Shown here: positions 1-6,866 of the stretch, one piece after another
How the letters are laid out: each line of letters starts with the position of its first letter
Numbering within the stretch: position 1 is the stretch's first letter
Source of the DNA: an uncultured Clostridium sp.
GTDB taxonomy: Bacteria > Bacillota > Clostridia > UBA1212 > UBA1255
Length of the DNA stretch: 10,587 nt
Reading direction: 5' to 3'
Assembly: GCA_900555605.1 (NCBI GenBank)
Contig: USLW01000047.1
Coordinates: forward strand, 1-10,587
The notes under the pieces: generated by a model
The model's input: only the letters and a program-made list of their open reading frames with translations
What the model was told of the DNA's origin: nothing
Database searches by the model: none
Made by a program: the position numbers and the translations under genes

Positions 1-458
1 CTGCATACCATGATGCGGCCGATATCATCGCCTACCGGGTTGATGATTTCACTGTCATTATGAATCAAACGCTCGATCTCATCCTCTGTTTCATCCAGCA
101 GCTTATATCCCTTGTCACTGAAAAATTTGATGCCGTTAAATTCAAAGGAATTATGCGATGCGGAAATCATAACGCCTGCATCCGCTTCATAATGCCTTGT
201 CAGATATGCCACAGCCGGGGTCGGGATCACCCCCGCCCGGATTACCGAGGCACCGACGGAACAGATTCCTGCCGCCAACGCGCTCTCCAGCATGTCGCAG
301 GAAAGCCGCGTATCCGAAGCCACCAAAATCACAGGTTTATGATTTGCCGCAGAAGCCAGCACATAGGCGCCTGCACGGCCCAGCTTATAGGCCAGCTCCG
401 CCGTCAATTCTTTATTGGCAACCCCTCTGACTCCATCCGTACCAAATAATCGCGCCAT
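1..458 (-). CDS. glmM: Phosphoglucosamine mutase GlmM, N-terminal part (cut by window edge)
   Basis: GlmM interconverts glucosamine-6-phosphate and glucosamine-1-phosphate in the cytosol, the step before UDP-GlcNAc and peptidoglycan synthesis. The visible 152 residues begin [12 protein letters not shown], the typical N-terminus of this family. They continue with a sugar-phosphomutase pattern ([14 protein letters not shown], residues 48-60) and the active-site loop ISASHN at 98-103, where Ser101 is the residue phosphorylated in the catalytic cycle. The residue after SASHN is Ser rather than the common Pro; I believe this occurs in some Gram-positive GlmM proteins. The start is set by a perfect AGGAGGT at 464-470, five bases before the ATG. 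The gene begins 22 bases after nagB stops, so the two are probably co-transcribed. Roughly two thirds of the protein lies beyond position 1. Confidence 0.96.
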   Translation of the reverse strand, partial: MARLFGTDGVRGVANKELTAELAYKLGRAGAYVLASAANHKPVILVASDTRLSCDMLESALAAGICSVGASVIRAGVIPTPAVAYLTRHYEADAGVMISASHNSFEFNGIKFFSDKGYKLLDETEDEIERLIHNDSEIINPVGDDIGRIMVC

Positions 459-480
459 TAGAAACCTCCTGTTTGAAGAC

Positions 481-1206
481 TTAAAGCAGCGCCGCAGCAT
501 CGGCATCGGCAAAGACCGTTACGTCAGGATGCCGAATCAGCGCAGATGCGGGCATAGCCGGCGTCTCAGGGCCTTCCTTCATCGCCTTCAGCGCCGCAGC
601 CTTATTGGCACCGGACACCACCATAATGATCCGACGGGTGCGCAGGATCGTTCCGATTCCCATGGTAACGGCTCTGCGCGGCACCAAATCCGCCGAAGCA
701 AAGAATCTGGAATTATCCCGGATTGTGGATTCTGTCAGGTCTACGGTGTGCGTGTTCTCCGAAAAGGTATCGGCCGGTTCGTTAAAGCCGATGTGGCCGT
801 TGCTCCCGATGCCCAAGATCTGAAGATCAATCCCGCCTGCTTCCCGGATCATCTCTTCATACTTTCTGCAGTACGCGTCATAATCCTCCGCCATGCCGCA
901 GGGAATATGTACGCGATTCTTGTCAATGTTCACATGATTAAAAAGATTGTCGAACATAAAATAAGCAAAGCTTTGATCGTGCTCCGGCGGAAGGCCGATA
1001 TATTCATCCAGGTTGAAGGTCGTCACATTGGAAAAATCCAACTGGCCGGCCTGATTCAGCTCCGCCCAGCGGCGGTACATGCCGACAGGCGTGCTTCCTG
1101 TCGCCAGGCCCAAAACAAACCGCGCTTTCCCCTTCATGATACCGGCTGCCATTTCAGCCGCCCGCAGGCTCATATCATTGTAATCCTTGCAAACAACAAT
1201 TTCCAT
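481..1206 (-). CDS. nagB: Glucosamine-6-phosphate deaminase NagB
   Basis: NagB reversibly converts glucosamine-6-phosphate to fructose-6-phosphate and ammonia. The product is 241 residues, the length of the short non-allosteric Gram-positive enzymes (E. coli NagB has 266). Visible motifs are the phosphate loop [12 protein letters not shown] (33-44), NLDEY with catalytic Asp67, and [12 protein letters not shown] with His138 and Glu143; these match E. coli Asp72, His143 and Glu148 with a constant offset of five. I chose the ATG at 1206 because GGAGGGG (1213-1219) sits six bases upstream. The longer reading from a TTG at 1221 would place the ribosome site inside the coding region. It lies 79 bases after the radical SAM gene with no clear terminator or strong promoter between them, so it may be partly expressed by read-through. 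glmM follows directly. Confidence 0.97.
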   Translation of the reverse strand: MEIVVCKDYNDMSLRAAEMAAGIMKGKARFVLGLATGSTPVGMYRRWAELNQAGQLDFSNVTTFNLDEYIGLPPEHDQSFAYFMFDNLFNHVNIDKNRVHIPCGMAEDYDAYCRKYEEMIREAGGIDLQILGIGSNGHIGFNEPADTFSENTHTVDLTESTIRDNSRFFASADLVPRRAVTMGIGTILRTRRIIMVVSGANKAAALKAMKEGPETPAMPASALIRHPDVTVFADADAAALL

Positions 1207-1285
1207 TAAAAACCCCTCCAAAGTTTAATATGATATTATTCTGCAACCGCTTATCCGTGCCGCAAGCGCTCCCTGCAGCGCACCG

Positions 1286-2335
1286 TCACATGGGCGGATA
1301 AACCCGTTCCGTCTGTTCCTGGTTCATTTTGCTTCCCTTTGCTACAAAATAAGCGGTTGTCAGTCTTCTGTATGTACATTCCCCGTCCGGAGCAAACAGG
1401 TCGCCGTCCTGTATAATGGCGGCCATTGCCGGACAGCCTCTCCTGCACAGCTCGCTGTTGATGCATTTTGAGCAGCCGTAATCTCTTTCGCGGCGTTCCG
1501 CTAAACGCACCTGAAACGCCTTCATTCTTTGCATAATCGTGTCCCAATCATCATCATATGCGTTTCCCAGCGAAAAACGTTCGCTCTCATCAAACAGCTG
1601 GCACGGCATAATACTGCCGCCGGGCTTTACGCTCAAATTCCACTTCTCGTTCTCAGCGGTCAGCGGACAGAACATTGTGGGGTACGGAATTCCCGCCGGA
1701 CCGGCATTCTCTCCCGCCTCCTGCAGAATTCTGCGAAGCACTGCCATTTTTTCTTTTCCAGTCAGCATCAGCCCTTCCCAGTTTCCTTTGGCATTGCCCT
1801 GGGGACATACAAAGGAAAAGAATGGCCGGCAGCCATAGCCGCGGATCAAATGTGCATACGACTCGATTAAATCCATATTATGTCGGGTAACCACCATTTT
1901 ACATACCACCGGGTTTATCGCGCGAAGGGATGATACATGCTGCATCACGGTTTCAAAATGCCCGGCTCCGCGCATTTTCGAGTAAGACGCTTCGTCTGTG
2001 CCGTCAATGCTGAATTGAACGCTGAACCTTCGGTCTGTCTCCAGCAGCCGGTACAGCGTTTCGTCTCTGATGATTCCATTGGTAATAAACAGATAACTGA
2101 ATGGCTCTTTTCTGGCGCACAGCTGCTCAGGCAGCTGCCGGTACAGGGTGGGCTCGCCTCCGGAAAAATCGAACTTCACGGTGCCGAATCGGTTGTAGAG
2201 TGTCGTCATGGCAGACAAAAGCACTTCCGGCGGGAGTTCCACCGTAACGGTGTTCCTGCCGGAAGCATTATAGCAATCGACACAATTTAGATTGCATCGG
2301 TTCGTAATTTCAAAATAGATACTGTCAATGATCAT
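1286..2335 (-). CDS. Radical SAM/SPASM domain protein, probable peptide-modifying enzyme
   Basis: A 349-residue radical S-adenosylmethionine enzyme. The N-terminus carries CNLNCVDC (Cys14, 18, 21), the CxxxCxxC ligand set for the SAM-binding [4Fe-4S] cluster, and SGGEP at 58-62, the SAM-contact motif. The C-terminal third has the full SPASM spacing: a Cys before GSIMPC (GxxxxC), then CSKC, five residues to Cys, three to Cys (CRRGC) and a last Cys in GECTYRR. This would hold auxiliary iron-sulfur clusters. SPASM enzymes typically modify ribosomal peptides, as in sactipeptide, PQQ and mycofactocin maturation, or mature sulfatases. The PqqD- and HprK-like genes upstream favour peptide modification; the substrate is unknown. 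I prefer the ATG at 2335, just before the conserved MIIDSIYFEITNRCNLNC, 25 bases after the regulator stops and with an AGGCGG-like site. A GTG at 2395 gives 20 more residues but overlaps the regulator and lacks an SD. Confidence 0.88.
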   Translation of the reverse strand: MIIDSIYFEITNRCNLNCVDCYNASGRNTVTVELPPEVLLSAMTTLYNRFGTVKFDFSGGEPTLYRQLPEQLCARKEPFSYLFITNGIIRDETLYRLLETDRRFSVQFSIDGTDEASYSKMRGAGHFETVMQHVSSLRAINPVVCKMVVTRHNMDLIESYAHLIRGYGCRPFFSFVCPQGNAKGNWEGLMLTGKEKMAVLRRILQEAGENAGPAGIPYPTMFCPLTAENEKWNLSVKPGGSIMPCQLFDESERFSLGNAYDDDWDTIMQRMKAFQVRLAERRERDYGCSKCINSELCRRGCPAMAAIIQDGDLFAPDGECTYRRLTTAYFVAKGSKMNQEQTERVYPPM

Positions 2336-2360
2336 GTTCCGCCGCCTGTACTTTGCTTCG

Positions 2361-3431
2361 TCACTCGCCGTATCTTCGCAGCAGCTTTGAAGCACTGATA
2401 AACTGGACCGGATTCAGTTTGTAATAGGTCCGTTTTCCCTCTAACCGTCTCGTAACATAGCCGGCAGACAGAAGAATATCCAGATGATGCGTCAGCGAGG
2501 ACATGGGGACATTCAGCATTCTGCTCAATTCACCGTTATAGCATTCCTTCGTATACAGCACGTCGATGATGCGGGCCCGCGTGGAATCATTGAATGCTTT
2601 AAATGCAACGGAAAACGACTCGTCCATCAGCGCGTTCTCCGCCTCCAAGCAGCGGAAATAATCATAGCCGACGAAGGCAATCACCTTTTTTCTGTTATCC
2701 GCAAAGATAAATCCGATCCGCAGCGGCATAAACAGCGAAGAAGAAATGGCGGAATCTACTGTGGTGGCTTCGCAGAAACCCGGAAGACGCTCACAGTTTT
2801 CTTTGAGAATTCCGTTCATCCGGTTATCGTCAATAGCTGTCCGGATCTGCTTCTCCAGCTCTTTGCGCAGGTCTTTCAGCGTATCATACTCCAGCTCCAG
2901 TTCTTTATAAACCTTTTCAATAAACTGAATCAGACACTTGACAGCATACTGCGGTGAGCGGAGCAATGTCAGCAGCTCCCACTTATGATCCGCCGACACC
3001 TCAATTCCGTTCAGGAAATTCATGAACATCGCCTCATCCTTAATAATATTCTGATAGAATTCCCTGTCAAAGCTGTTGTTGATATCGTAATAAGCCAGCG
3101 CATCAATAATCAGGTTTTCCGCATCGGATTCCATGATCTTCTGTGTAATGTCATCCAAACTTTTAATAGATTCAATGTCCTTTCCGAACAAATGTTCAAA
3201 CAGCGTGGCCGGCTGCTTGGTGATAAAGAAAAACGCACGCACATCGCGGTCATTTTCCTTGATAAACGAACACAATCTGTAATATGCCGCCGTAATCCGG
3301 CTATTCACTTCTAAATTATATAAAGAATACAATTCATTTAAATCCGTGGATTGCTGCGCGCTGCCTAATATCTTGAACAGATCAAAAAAAATTCCTCTTT
3401 TATCATTATAAGTGTATCCACTTTCTAACAT
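2361..3431 (-). CDS. Transcriptional regulator with C-terminal ArsR-type winged helix
   Basis: A 356-residue protein. About residues 270-350 form an ArsR/SmtB-like winged helix: FNDSTRARIIDVLYTKECYNG, then the recognition-helix region LSRMLNVPMSSLTHHLDIL, then the wing LEGKRTYYKL. Classical ArsR proteins are about 100 residues, so this is a long variant with about 270 extra N-terminal residues. That N-terminal part is helical, rich in charged residues and aromatics, and contains no domain I can name; a ligand-sensing or dimerisation role is inference. No paired-cysteine metal site is evident near the HTH. The ATG has GGAGGT (3436-3441) at good spacing, and a near-consensus sigma-A promoter lies at 3460-3488, so it is expressed independently of the gene upstream. 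It precedes the radical SAM gene by 25 bases and most likely controls it and perhaps itself. Confidence 0.8.
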   Translation of the reverse strand: MLESGYTYNDKRGIFFDLFKILGSAQQSTDLNELYSLYNLEVNSRITAAYYRLCSFIKENDRDVRAFFFITKQPATLFEHLFGKDIESIKSLDDITQKIMESDAENLIIDALAYYDINNSFDREFYQNIIKDEAMFMNFLNGIEVSADHKWELLTLLRSPQYAVKCLIQFIEKVYKELELEYDTLKDLRKELEKQIRTAIDDNRMNGILKENCERLPGFCEATTVDSAISSSLFMPLRIGFIFADNRKKVIAFVGYDYFRCLEAENALMDESFSVAFKAFNDSTRARIIDVLYTKECYNGELSRMLNVPMSSLTHHLDILLSAGYVTRRLEGKRTYYKLNPVQFISASKLLRRYGE

Positions 3432-3450
3432 TGTTGCACCTCCACTATTT

Positions 3451-3458
3451 TGTGCACA
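3451..3458. promoter_or_regulatory. Palindrome TGTGCACA at the regulator's start point (possible operator)
   Basis: A perfect 8-base palindrome immediately downstream of the -10 hexamer, spanning about -5 to +2. A winged-helix dimer bound there would block initiation. Eight bases is short and may be chance. Confidence 0.3.
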
Positions 3459-3459
3459 T

Positions 3460-3488
3460 ATTTTAATACATTATCTAAAAAGTGTCAA
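3460..3488 (-). promoter_or_regulatory. Near-consensus sigma-A promoter of the ArsR-type regulator
   Basis: On the minus strand a perfect TTGACA (3483-3488) is followed after 17 bases by TAAAAT (3460-3465), five of six consensus. Transcription would start near 3453, about 22 bases before the ATG. With such strength the gene is expected to need repression, in keeping with autoregulation. Confidence 0.82.
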
Positions 3489-3497
3489 ATATCACAC

Positions 3498-3519
3498 CGA
3501 TTTTCAGCGAACAAAATCG
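3498..3519. repeat. Inverted repeat between nucleotidyltransferase stop and regulator promoter
   Basis: CGATTTT (3498-3504) and AAAATCG (3513-3519) are exact inverted copies with an eight-base loop, starting four bases after the TAG of the upstream gene and ending ten bases before the regulator -35. No T tract follows on the minus strand, so it is at most a weak terminator; an upstream operator is equally possible. Confidence 0.4.
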
Positions 3520-3522
3520 AAT

Positions 3523-4788
3523 CTACCATACTGTTATTTTAAACATTTTAACAGTTTTATCGTTTAAAGAACGAATAAAACGGACTGCATCGGACGCTAC
3601 GCAGAATAAATCAAGCTCCAGCGCAGTGGCCGGATACGCGGGTGAAAGCCCTATGACCCGGCGCGGGCAGGCATATTTCAAGAACAGCTGCTCCGGGGAT
3701 TGTTCAATTTTGATTTTTCGAAACCGCCGCCTGTTTTCATTGCCGAGGATCAGCGCATCCCATGTACGCAGCTCTGTTTCATGAAATACCGCCCGCCGCC
3801 ATATGCCGTTCTCACACAAAAAAATCACCTTGCAGTACAGTCTTTCCTGTGTAAAATCCGGGTTTATCAGGGAACAGGCTATGGCAAAATGATCCTCCGG
3901 CAAACGGCTGCGTTCCAATACCGATATCCAGGAAATCCGCTTTCCGGGCAGCGTGATTTCCGTATATCCATCGTCGCTTTCCAAAATCACCGGCTTCCCG
4001 CCCGCCGCTGCCGGAATGGCATTTATATAATCAAACGTATTGTCACTGAAAAATCTTCTGCGGAGATTTTCCGCAAAAAAACGCTTCTGCAGACAGTATA
4101 AATAGTCGCTGTTCATTTTCATCCGCAGCGGACTGAACATACATTCATAAACAGATACCGGCAGCCGCATACGATTGACATGCTCCGCAAAATTCAGCCG
4201 CACGATCAGCGAGTCAAAAATGTCCGTCTCAAAGAAGGCGGCGGCGCAGGCCAGTGAAAAGAATTGATAAAAGGCACAGCGATATTCGACGGAACGCTTC
4301 AATATCTCATCTTCGCAGATCTGCTCCCGATTTTTGAGGTAAAAGCAGATAATATCTATATAATTACGCATTTTCAGGCGCAGAAACATGGTCGGATCAT
4401 CTTCGAACGTCATTTTCGCACAGCCAAAATCGTCCGCTGCCACACAGTTCAGCAGGCACATAAAAGAGTCCGTCTCATTCAAGACTGAAATGGCATGTCC
4501 CTGTACGGAAATTACGGTTCCGCGGCCGAGAAGCGCTTCCGTATACGCGGGCTCTATATGCTGTGCGGAATGGAGCTCCACACAGATATCCGCATCCGGA
4601 ATTTTATAAGGGACATAATGCGTTGGATAATGCTCCTGCGGCGCGGGGACCGTGAAATGTTTCCGCTCCTCGTCATAGTTTACAAATCCCGCTTCATACA
4701 GCAGCTGATGCGCTCTTTGCGCATCCCGTTCCAAAATCAAATAATCGATACGATTCACGCGCCATGGGATCCCCATATGCGCAGACAC
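3523..4788 (-). CDS. Nucleotidyltransferase (PF14907-like), C-terminal part of a frameshifted gene
   Basis: This frame holds the C-terminal 400 or so residues of a protein whose first half is encoded in another frame from 5599. The first 10-13 residues of the open frame (MSAHMGIPWR) are out-of-frame sequence; true homology seems to start at IDYLILERDAQRAHQLLYEAGF, which reads as strand and helix after the DxD motif of the PF14907 nucleotidyltransferase family. ICVELHSAQH (about residues 68-77) fits the family's conserved VDLH segment. A helical region follows to about residue 235. The last 170 residues look beta-rich and match nothing I recognise. No SD precedes 4788, which argues against independent translation. 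HprK-related kinases and such nucleotidyltransferases also sit together in paeninodin-type lasso peptide clusters. Could be a pseudogene, an assembly error or a split gene. Confidence 0.6.
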   Translation of the reverse strand: MSAHMGIPWRVNRIDYLILERDAQRAHQLLYEAGFVNYDEERKHFTVPAPQEHYPTHYVPYKIPDADICVELHSAQHIEPAYTEALLGRGTVISVQGHAISVLNETDSFMCLLNCVAADDFGCAKMTFEDDPTMFLRLKMRNYIDIICFYLKNREQICEDEILKRSVEYRCAFYQFFSLACAAAFFETDIFDSLIVRLNFAEHVNRMRLPVSVYECMFSPLRMKMNSDYLYCLQKRFFAENLRRRFFSDNTFDYINAIPAAAGGKPVILESDDGYTEITLPGKRISWISVLERSRLPEDHFAIACSLINPDFTQERLYCKVIFLCENGIWRRAVFHETELRTWDALILGNENRRRFRKIKIEQSPEQLFLKYACPRRVIGLSPAYPATALELDLFCVASDAVRFIRSLNDKTVKMFKITVW

Positions 4789-5599
4789 TGACCGAGAGGC
4801 CCTTGATTACCGCATACGGAATCTGGTGCCGGTCAAAAAGCGCACAGACATCGATACAGGCTTGAAGCAGCCGTCTCATCTGATCCAGATGCAGCGCTCT
4901 GTGCAGCTTCAGCATTTTACCGTACCGGCCGGAAACAGAAAGCACATAAGGGTAAAATAGGGATAACAGCTGGTGCTGTAAAATCAGCTTCACGTGTTCC
5001 CGCGTAAAACTTACTTTTTCCGGATCAATCTCATATCCCGTGGTAAAACGCGGCGCCCCGCATTGATCCGCAATCACCCTGCGCGCTACACATACCAGAT
5101 AATATTCAACCCCTTGGGCACAGCGTCTGATCTCAGGCGGCGCCAGCCGGTAAATCGTTCTGTGCGGCCAGCTGCTCACCGCAATCCTGCAGTTTCCTGT
5201 CTCTTTCCACATCCGATGGACACGGCGAGAGAGCAGCACCACACAGCGGTCCCGCAGGAAGTGTCTGTTCAGAATTTGATTTTTTCCGTTTCTGTTTTCT
5301 ACACGGCTCACGCGGCCCAGGCAAAGCGCTTTTTCGATCTGCTCACATGCCACCGCATTGTCTCCCTTTGTCTGGTATCCATCCGGCGTACAGCGGATGA
5401 TCCGATGCACCAGAAGCCGTGCCTTATCATCTATCACAACGACAACATCTCCGACTTTATACCGCGGTTCGGGCCGGATCTCAGCGGTATCTCCCGGAAT
5501 CAAAAGCGGCGCCATGCTATAGCCGCCCACCGCCAGAATGTTGTGATTTTGCGAAAGCTTCATTTCCGTCAATTTTCTAATAACTTTTCTGCGGTCCAT
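4694..5599 (-). CDS. Signal-peptidase-like (S24/S26 fold) domain fused to nucleotidyltransferase N-terminus; frameshifted
   Basis: The 301-residue frame starts with a peptidase-like domain: GYSMAPLLIPGD (nucleophile Ser28), VGDVVVVIDD, LLVHRIIR (His65) and TKGDN (78-81). This is the Ser/His form of the signal peptidase fold seen in archaeal and SipW-type enzymes, but no transmembrane segment is visible, so it is probably cytosolic. Residues from about 190 on resemble a PF14907 nucleotidyltransferase: a helix pair, then IPYAVIKGLSVSVCAYGDPMARES. After Ser283 homology stops and the final 18 residues (ending AKSASAAV) look spurious; homology resumes in the frame of the 3523-4788 entry. The intact protein would be about 690 residues. 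The start at 5599 overlaps the kinase gene by 31 bases, suggesting translational coupling. An ATG at 5563 (MKLSQNHN) is an alternative. Whether the peptidase domain cleaves anything is unknown. Confidence 0.68.
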   Translation of the reverse strand: MDRRKVIRKLTEMKLSQNHNILAVGGYSMAPLLIPGDTAEIRPEPRYKVGDVVVVIDDKARLLVHRIIRCTPDGYQTKGDNAVACEQIEKALCLGRVSRVENRNGKNQILNRHFLRDRCVVLLSRRVHRMWKETGNCRIAVSSWPHRTIYRLAPPEIRRCAQGVEYYLVCVARRVIADQCGAPRFTTGYEIDPEKVSFTREHVKLILQHQLLSLFYPYVLSVSGRYGKMLKLHRALHLDQMRRLLQACIDVCALFDRHQIPYAVIKGLSVSVCAYGDPMARESYRLFDFGTGCAKSASAAV

Positions 5600-6411
5600 A
5601 ATGTATCATACCCCAATTCATAGATTTTCTCCGCCGCAAGCTTCCGAATTGTTTCATGCAGTGCGCGGTCATAGCATTGCACTACAAGCTGCCCCTTCAT
5701 AATCATGGCAAAAGCCTGGAATTTGGACACCTGCCGCAGATAAGTCTGCGGTCCGCGCCGGAGAAAATAAATCCCGCCGATCCGATACGCCGGATGTGCA
5801 GTGATATTGTCAAAATGCAGCAGATGCCGGTTTGTGCCGCCGTACGCCACCGTTTCACAGCGCTGCCCCAGTGAGATGCCTGCCTGCTCCAATACCGCAC
5901 GGCCGCCGTCGCGCAGCTGCAGCGGCTTGCGGGCGGGTAAAATGCATTTTTGATCGATACTGTAAAAAATCTCGTCGTCACTGATATATTCATATCCGCG
6001 ATGCGCCAGGTAGGCGGTCAGCGTCGACTTTCCTGCCTCTGTTTCTCCCATCAGCAGGTAGGCCTTGTCCGCTTTGGCAAGGACTGCTCCGTGCAAAGCA
6101 AATACAGAGGGCAGTATGCAGGTATTCAAATAAATCAGATTTTCTATGCAGATCAAGGCCTCCGAAGGGGATGTCTTTTTCTCTCTGACCGTTTCTTCCG
6201 GAGGCTGATATTGAAAAACACCGTCCCTGCTGCTATAGCACATCCGGTACAATGCAGATTCCTCTGCGTCTGTCCGCGTATCAGCCAGGCAATTACGGTA
6301 AAATGCGCGCAGCGTAGCGCACAGCAGCGGATCATCCGAAGCAACGGAAAAGGACAGTGTGCAATATGGTTTTCGTATTTTTACAGTCTGATCTGAAGCA
6401 AAGCGTTTCAT
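5569..6411 (-). CDS. HPr-kinase-related kinase (HprK-like P-loop protein)
   Basis: A 280-residue protein with the core of the HPr kinase/phosphorylase fold: LHGAVLAK around His107, a Walker A loop GETEAGKST at 122-130, SDDE at 144-147 in the place of the HPrK Asp motif, and the PARKPLQLR segment near 160. It lacks the N-terminal receptor domain of true HprK (about 310 residues) and has its own roughly 90-residue N-terminus. It is therefore unlikely to be the carbon-catabolite HPr kinase. Related kinases accompany PqqD-like proteins and nucleotidyltransferases, and in paeninodin-type lasso clusters the homolog phosphorylates the C-terminal serine of the precursor peptide. A peptide substrate here is inference. 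It starts 18 bases after the PqqD-like gene with only a weak ribosome site, so it is probably translated from the same transcript. Confidence 0.82.
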   Translation of the reverse strand: MKRFASDQTVKIRKPYCTLSFSVASDDPLLCATLRAFYRNCLADTRTDAEESALYRMCYSSRDGVFQYQPPEETVREKKTSPSEALICIENLIYLNTCILPSVFALHGAVLAKADKAYLLMGETEAGKSTLTAYLAHRGYEYISDDEIFYSIDQKCILPARKPLQLRDGGRAVLEQAGISLGQRCETVAYGGTNRHLLHFDNITAHPAYRIGGIYFLRRGPQTYLRQVSKFQAFAMIMKGQLVVQCYDRALHETIRKLAAEKIYELGYDTLWTAEKLLEN

Positions 6412-6429
6412 ACGCAGTTCGGCACCGGT

Positions 6430-6702
6430 TCAGGTATCAAGCGGAAGTAAAATGCGTCTTTCAGCCAAGGTTTCCGTAAAGCTCCTGACGTCCCGCGTAA
6501 TGGCTTCCCGATCTCCCTCATAAGAGCGGAGCATTAGATCAATCACTTTCTCCAGATCAGATTCTGTTTTGAAGGCATCCAGTATCTTTTGTGCGATCTC
6601 GTCCAAAATATGCGTATTTCCGCTTACGCTGTCAAATAAAACCGTCCCCTCATCCTCTCCCAGCGGCAGTTCATTGATTTCATCATTGATTTTATAATGC
6701 AT
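6430..6702 (-). CDS. PqqD family protein (peptide carrier / RiPP recognition element)
   Basis: A 90-residue protein with the PqqD pattern: a short N-terminal beta region, GTVLFDSVSGNTHILDEIAQKILDAF (residues 19-44) in which a strand-turn-strand leads into a helix, then a helical body and the closing VRSFTETLAERRILL. PqqD folds are winged-helix-like and bind leader peptides of ribosomal peptides, presenting them to a radical SAM or other modifying enzyme. Here it is the first gene after a strong promoter and is followed by the HprK-like kinase, the peptidase/nucleotidyltransferase gene and, further on, a SPASM enzyme. AGGAG (6712-6716) lies nine bases before the ATG. It has no cysteine, signal peptide or membrane segment. 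The partner peptide is not seen in the window. Confidence 0.85.
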   Translation of the reverse strand: MHYKINDEINELPLGEDEGTVLFDSVSGNTHILDEIAQKILDAFKTESDLEKVIDLMLRSYEGDREAITRDVRSFTETLAERRILLPLDT

Positions 6703-6743
6703 CGGTTTCTACTCCTATAAACGATAATTTCTGCTACAATTAC

Positions 6744-6771
6744 ATTCTATCATTCATACAGAAAATGTCAA
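6744..6771 (-). promoter_or_regulatory. Sigma-A type promoter of the PqqD-like gene and cassette
   Basis: Reading the minus strand, a perfect -35 TTGACA (6766-6771) is followed after 16 bases by -10 TAGAAT (6744-6749), five of six consensus. Transcription would start near 6737, about 35 bases before the PqqD-like ATG. It lies directly beyond the terminator of the preceding gene, so the cassette is an independent unit. Confidence 0.8.
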
Positions 6772-6786
6772 CGAATAGATCCCAAT

Positions 6787-6827
6787 AAAAAAAGGGCAGT
6801 CGCCACCGGATACAGCTTGAACCGCCC
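6787..6827 (-). terminator. Rho-independent terminator of the DUF11 gene
   Basis: On the minus strand GGGCGGT (6821-6827) pairs with ACTGCCC (6794-6800), seven pairs with one G-U, followed at once by T7 (6787-6793). It lies 39 bases after the stop codon of the DUF11 gene and closes that unit before the next promoter. Confidence 0.82.
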
Positions 6828-6866
6828 AACTTGCTTATTATTTTGTATTTTTCCTTTACAGCCTTT

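Noticed and set aside
415..1209. 264-codon open frame on the plus strand
   Set aside because: It is exactly antisense to nagB and glmM, which have full motifs and ribosome sites. The translation is rich in Arg, His and Gln and matches no family I know.
1223..1285. Terminator or promoter between the radical SAM gene and nagB
   Set aside because: A small stem GCGCT/AGCGC has no T tract, and AT-rich hexamers such as AATAAT lack a -35 at proper spacing. I could not support either call.
4735..4775. Programmed ribosomal frameshift joining the two nucleotidyltransferase frames
   Set aside because: No slippery heptamer or obvious downstream stem-loop is seen, and simple slippage would not restore the DID motif; an indel explains the data better.
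4994..5623. 209-codon open frame on the plus strand
   Set aside because: Antisense to the peptidase-like gene; no ribosome site or recognisable domain, and composition typical of a shadow frame.
5569..6411. Calling this gene hprK, the catabolite-repression HPr kinase/phosphorylase
   Set aside because: The Walker A loop and Asp motif fit, but the hprK N-terminal domain is missing and the neighbours are PqqD-like and nucleotidyltransferase genes rather than lgt or other usual hprK partners.
6703..6866. Search for a hidden precursor peptide before the PqqD-like gene
   Set aside because: The stretch is accounted for by the DUF11 terminator, the cassette promoter and the leader; no short frame with a ribosome site is present.
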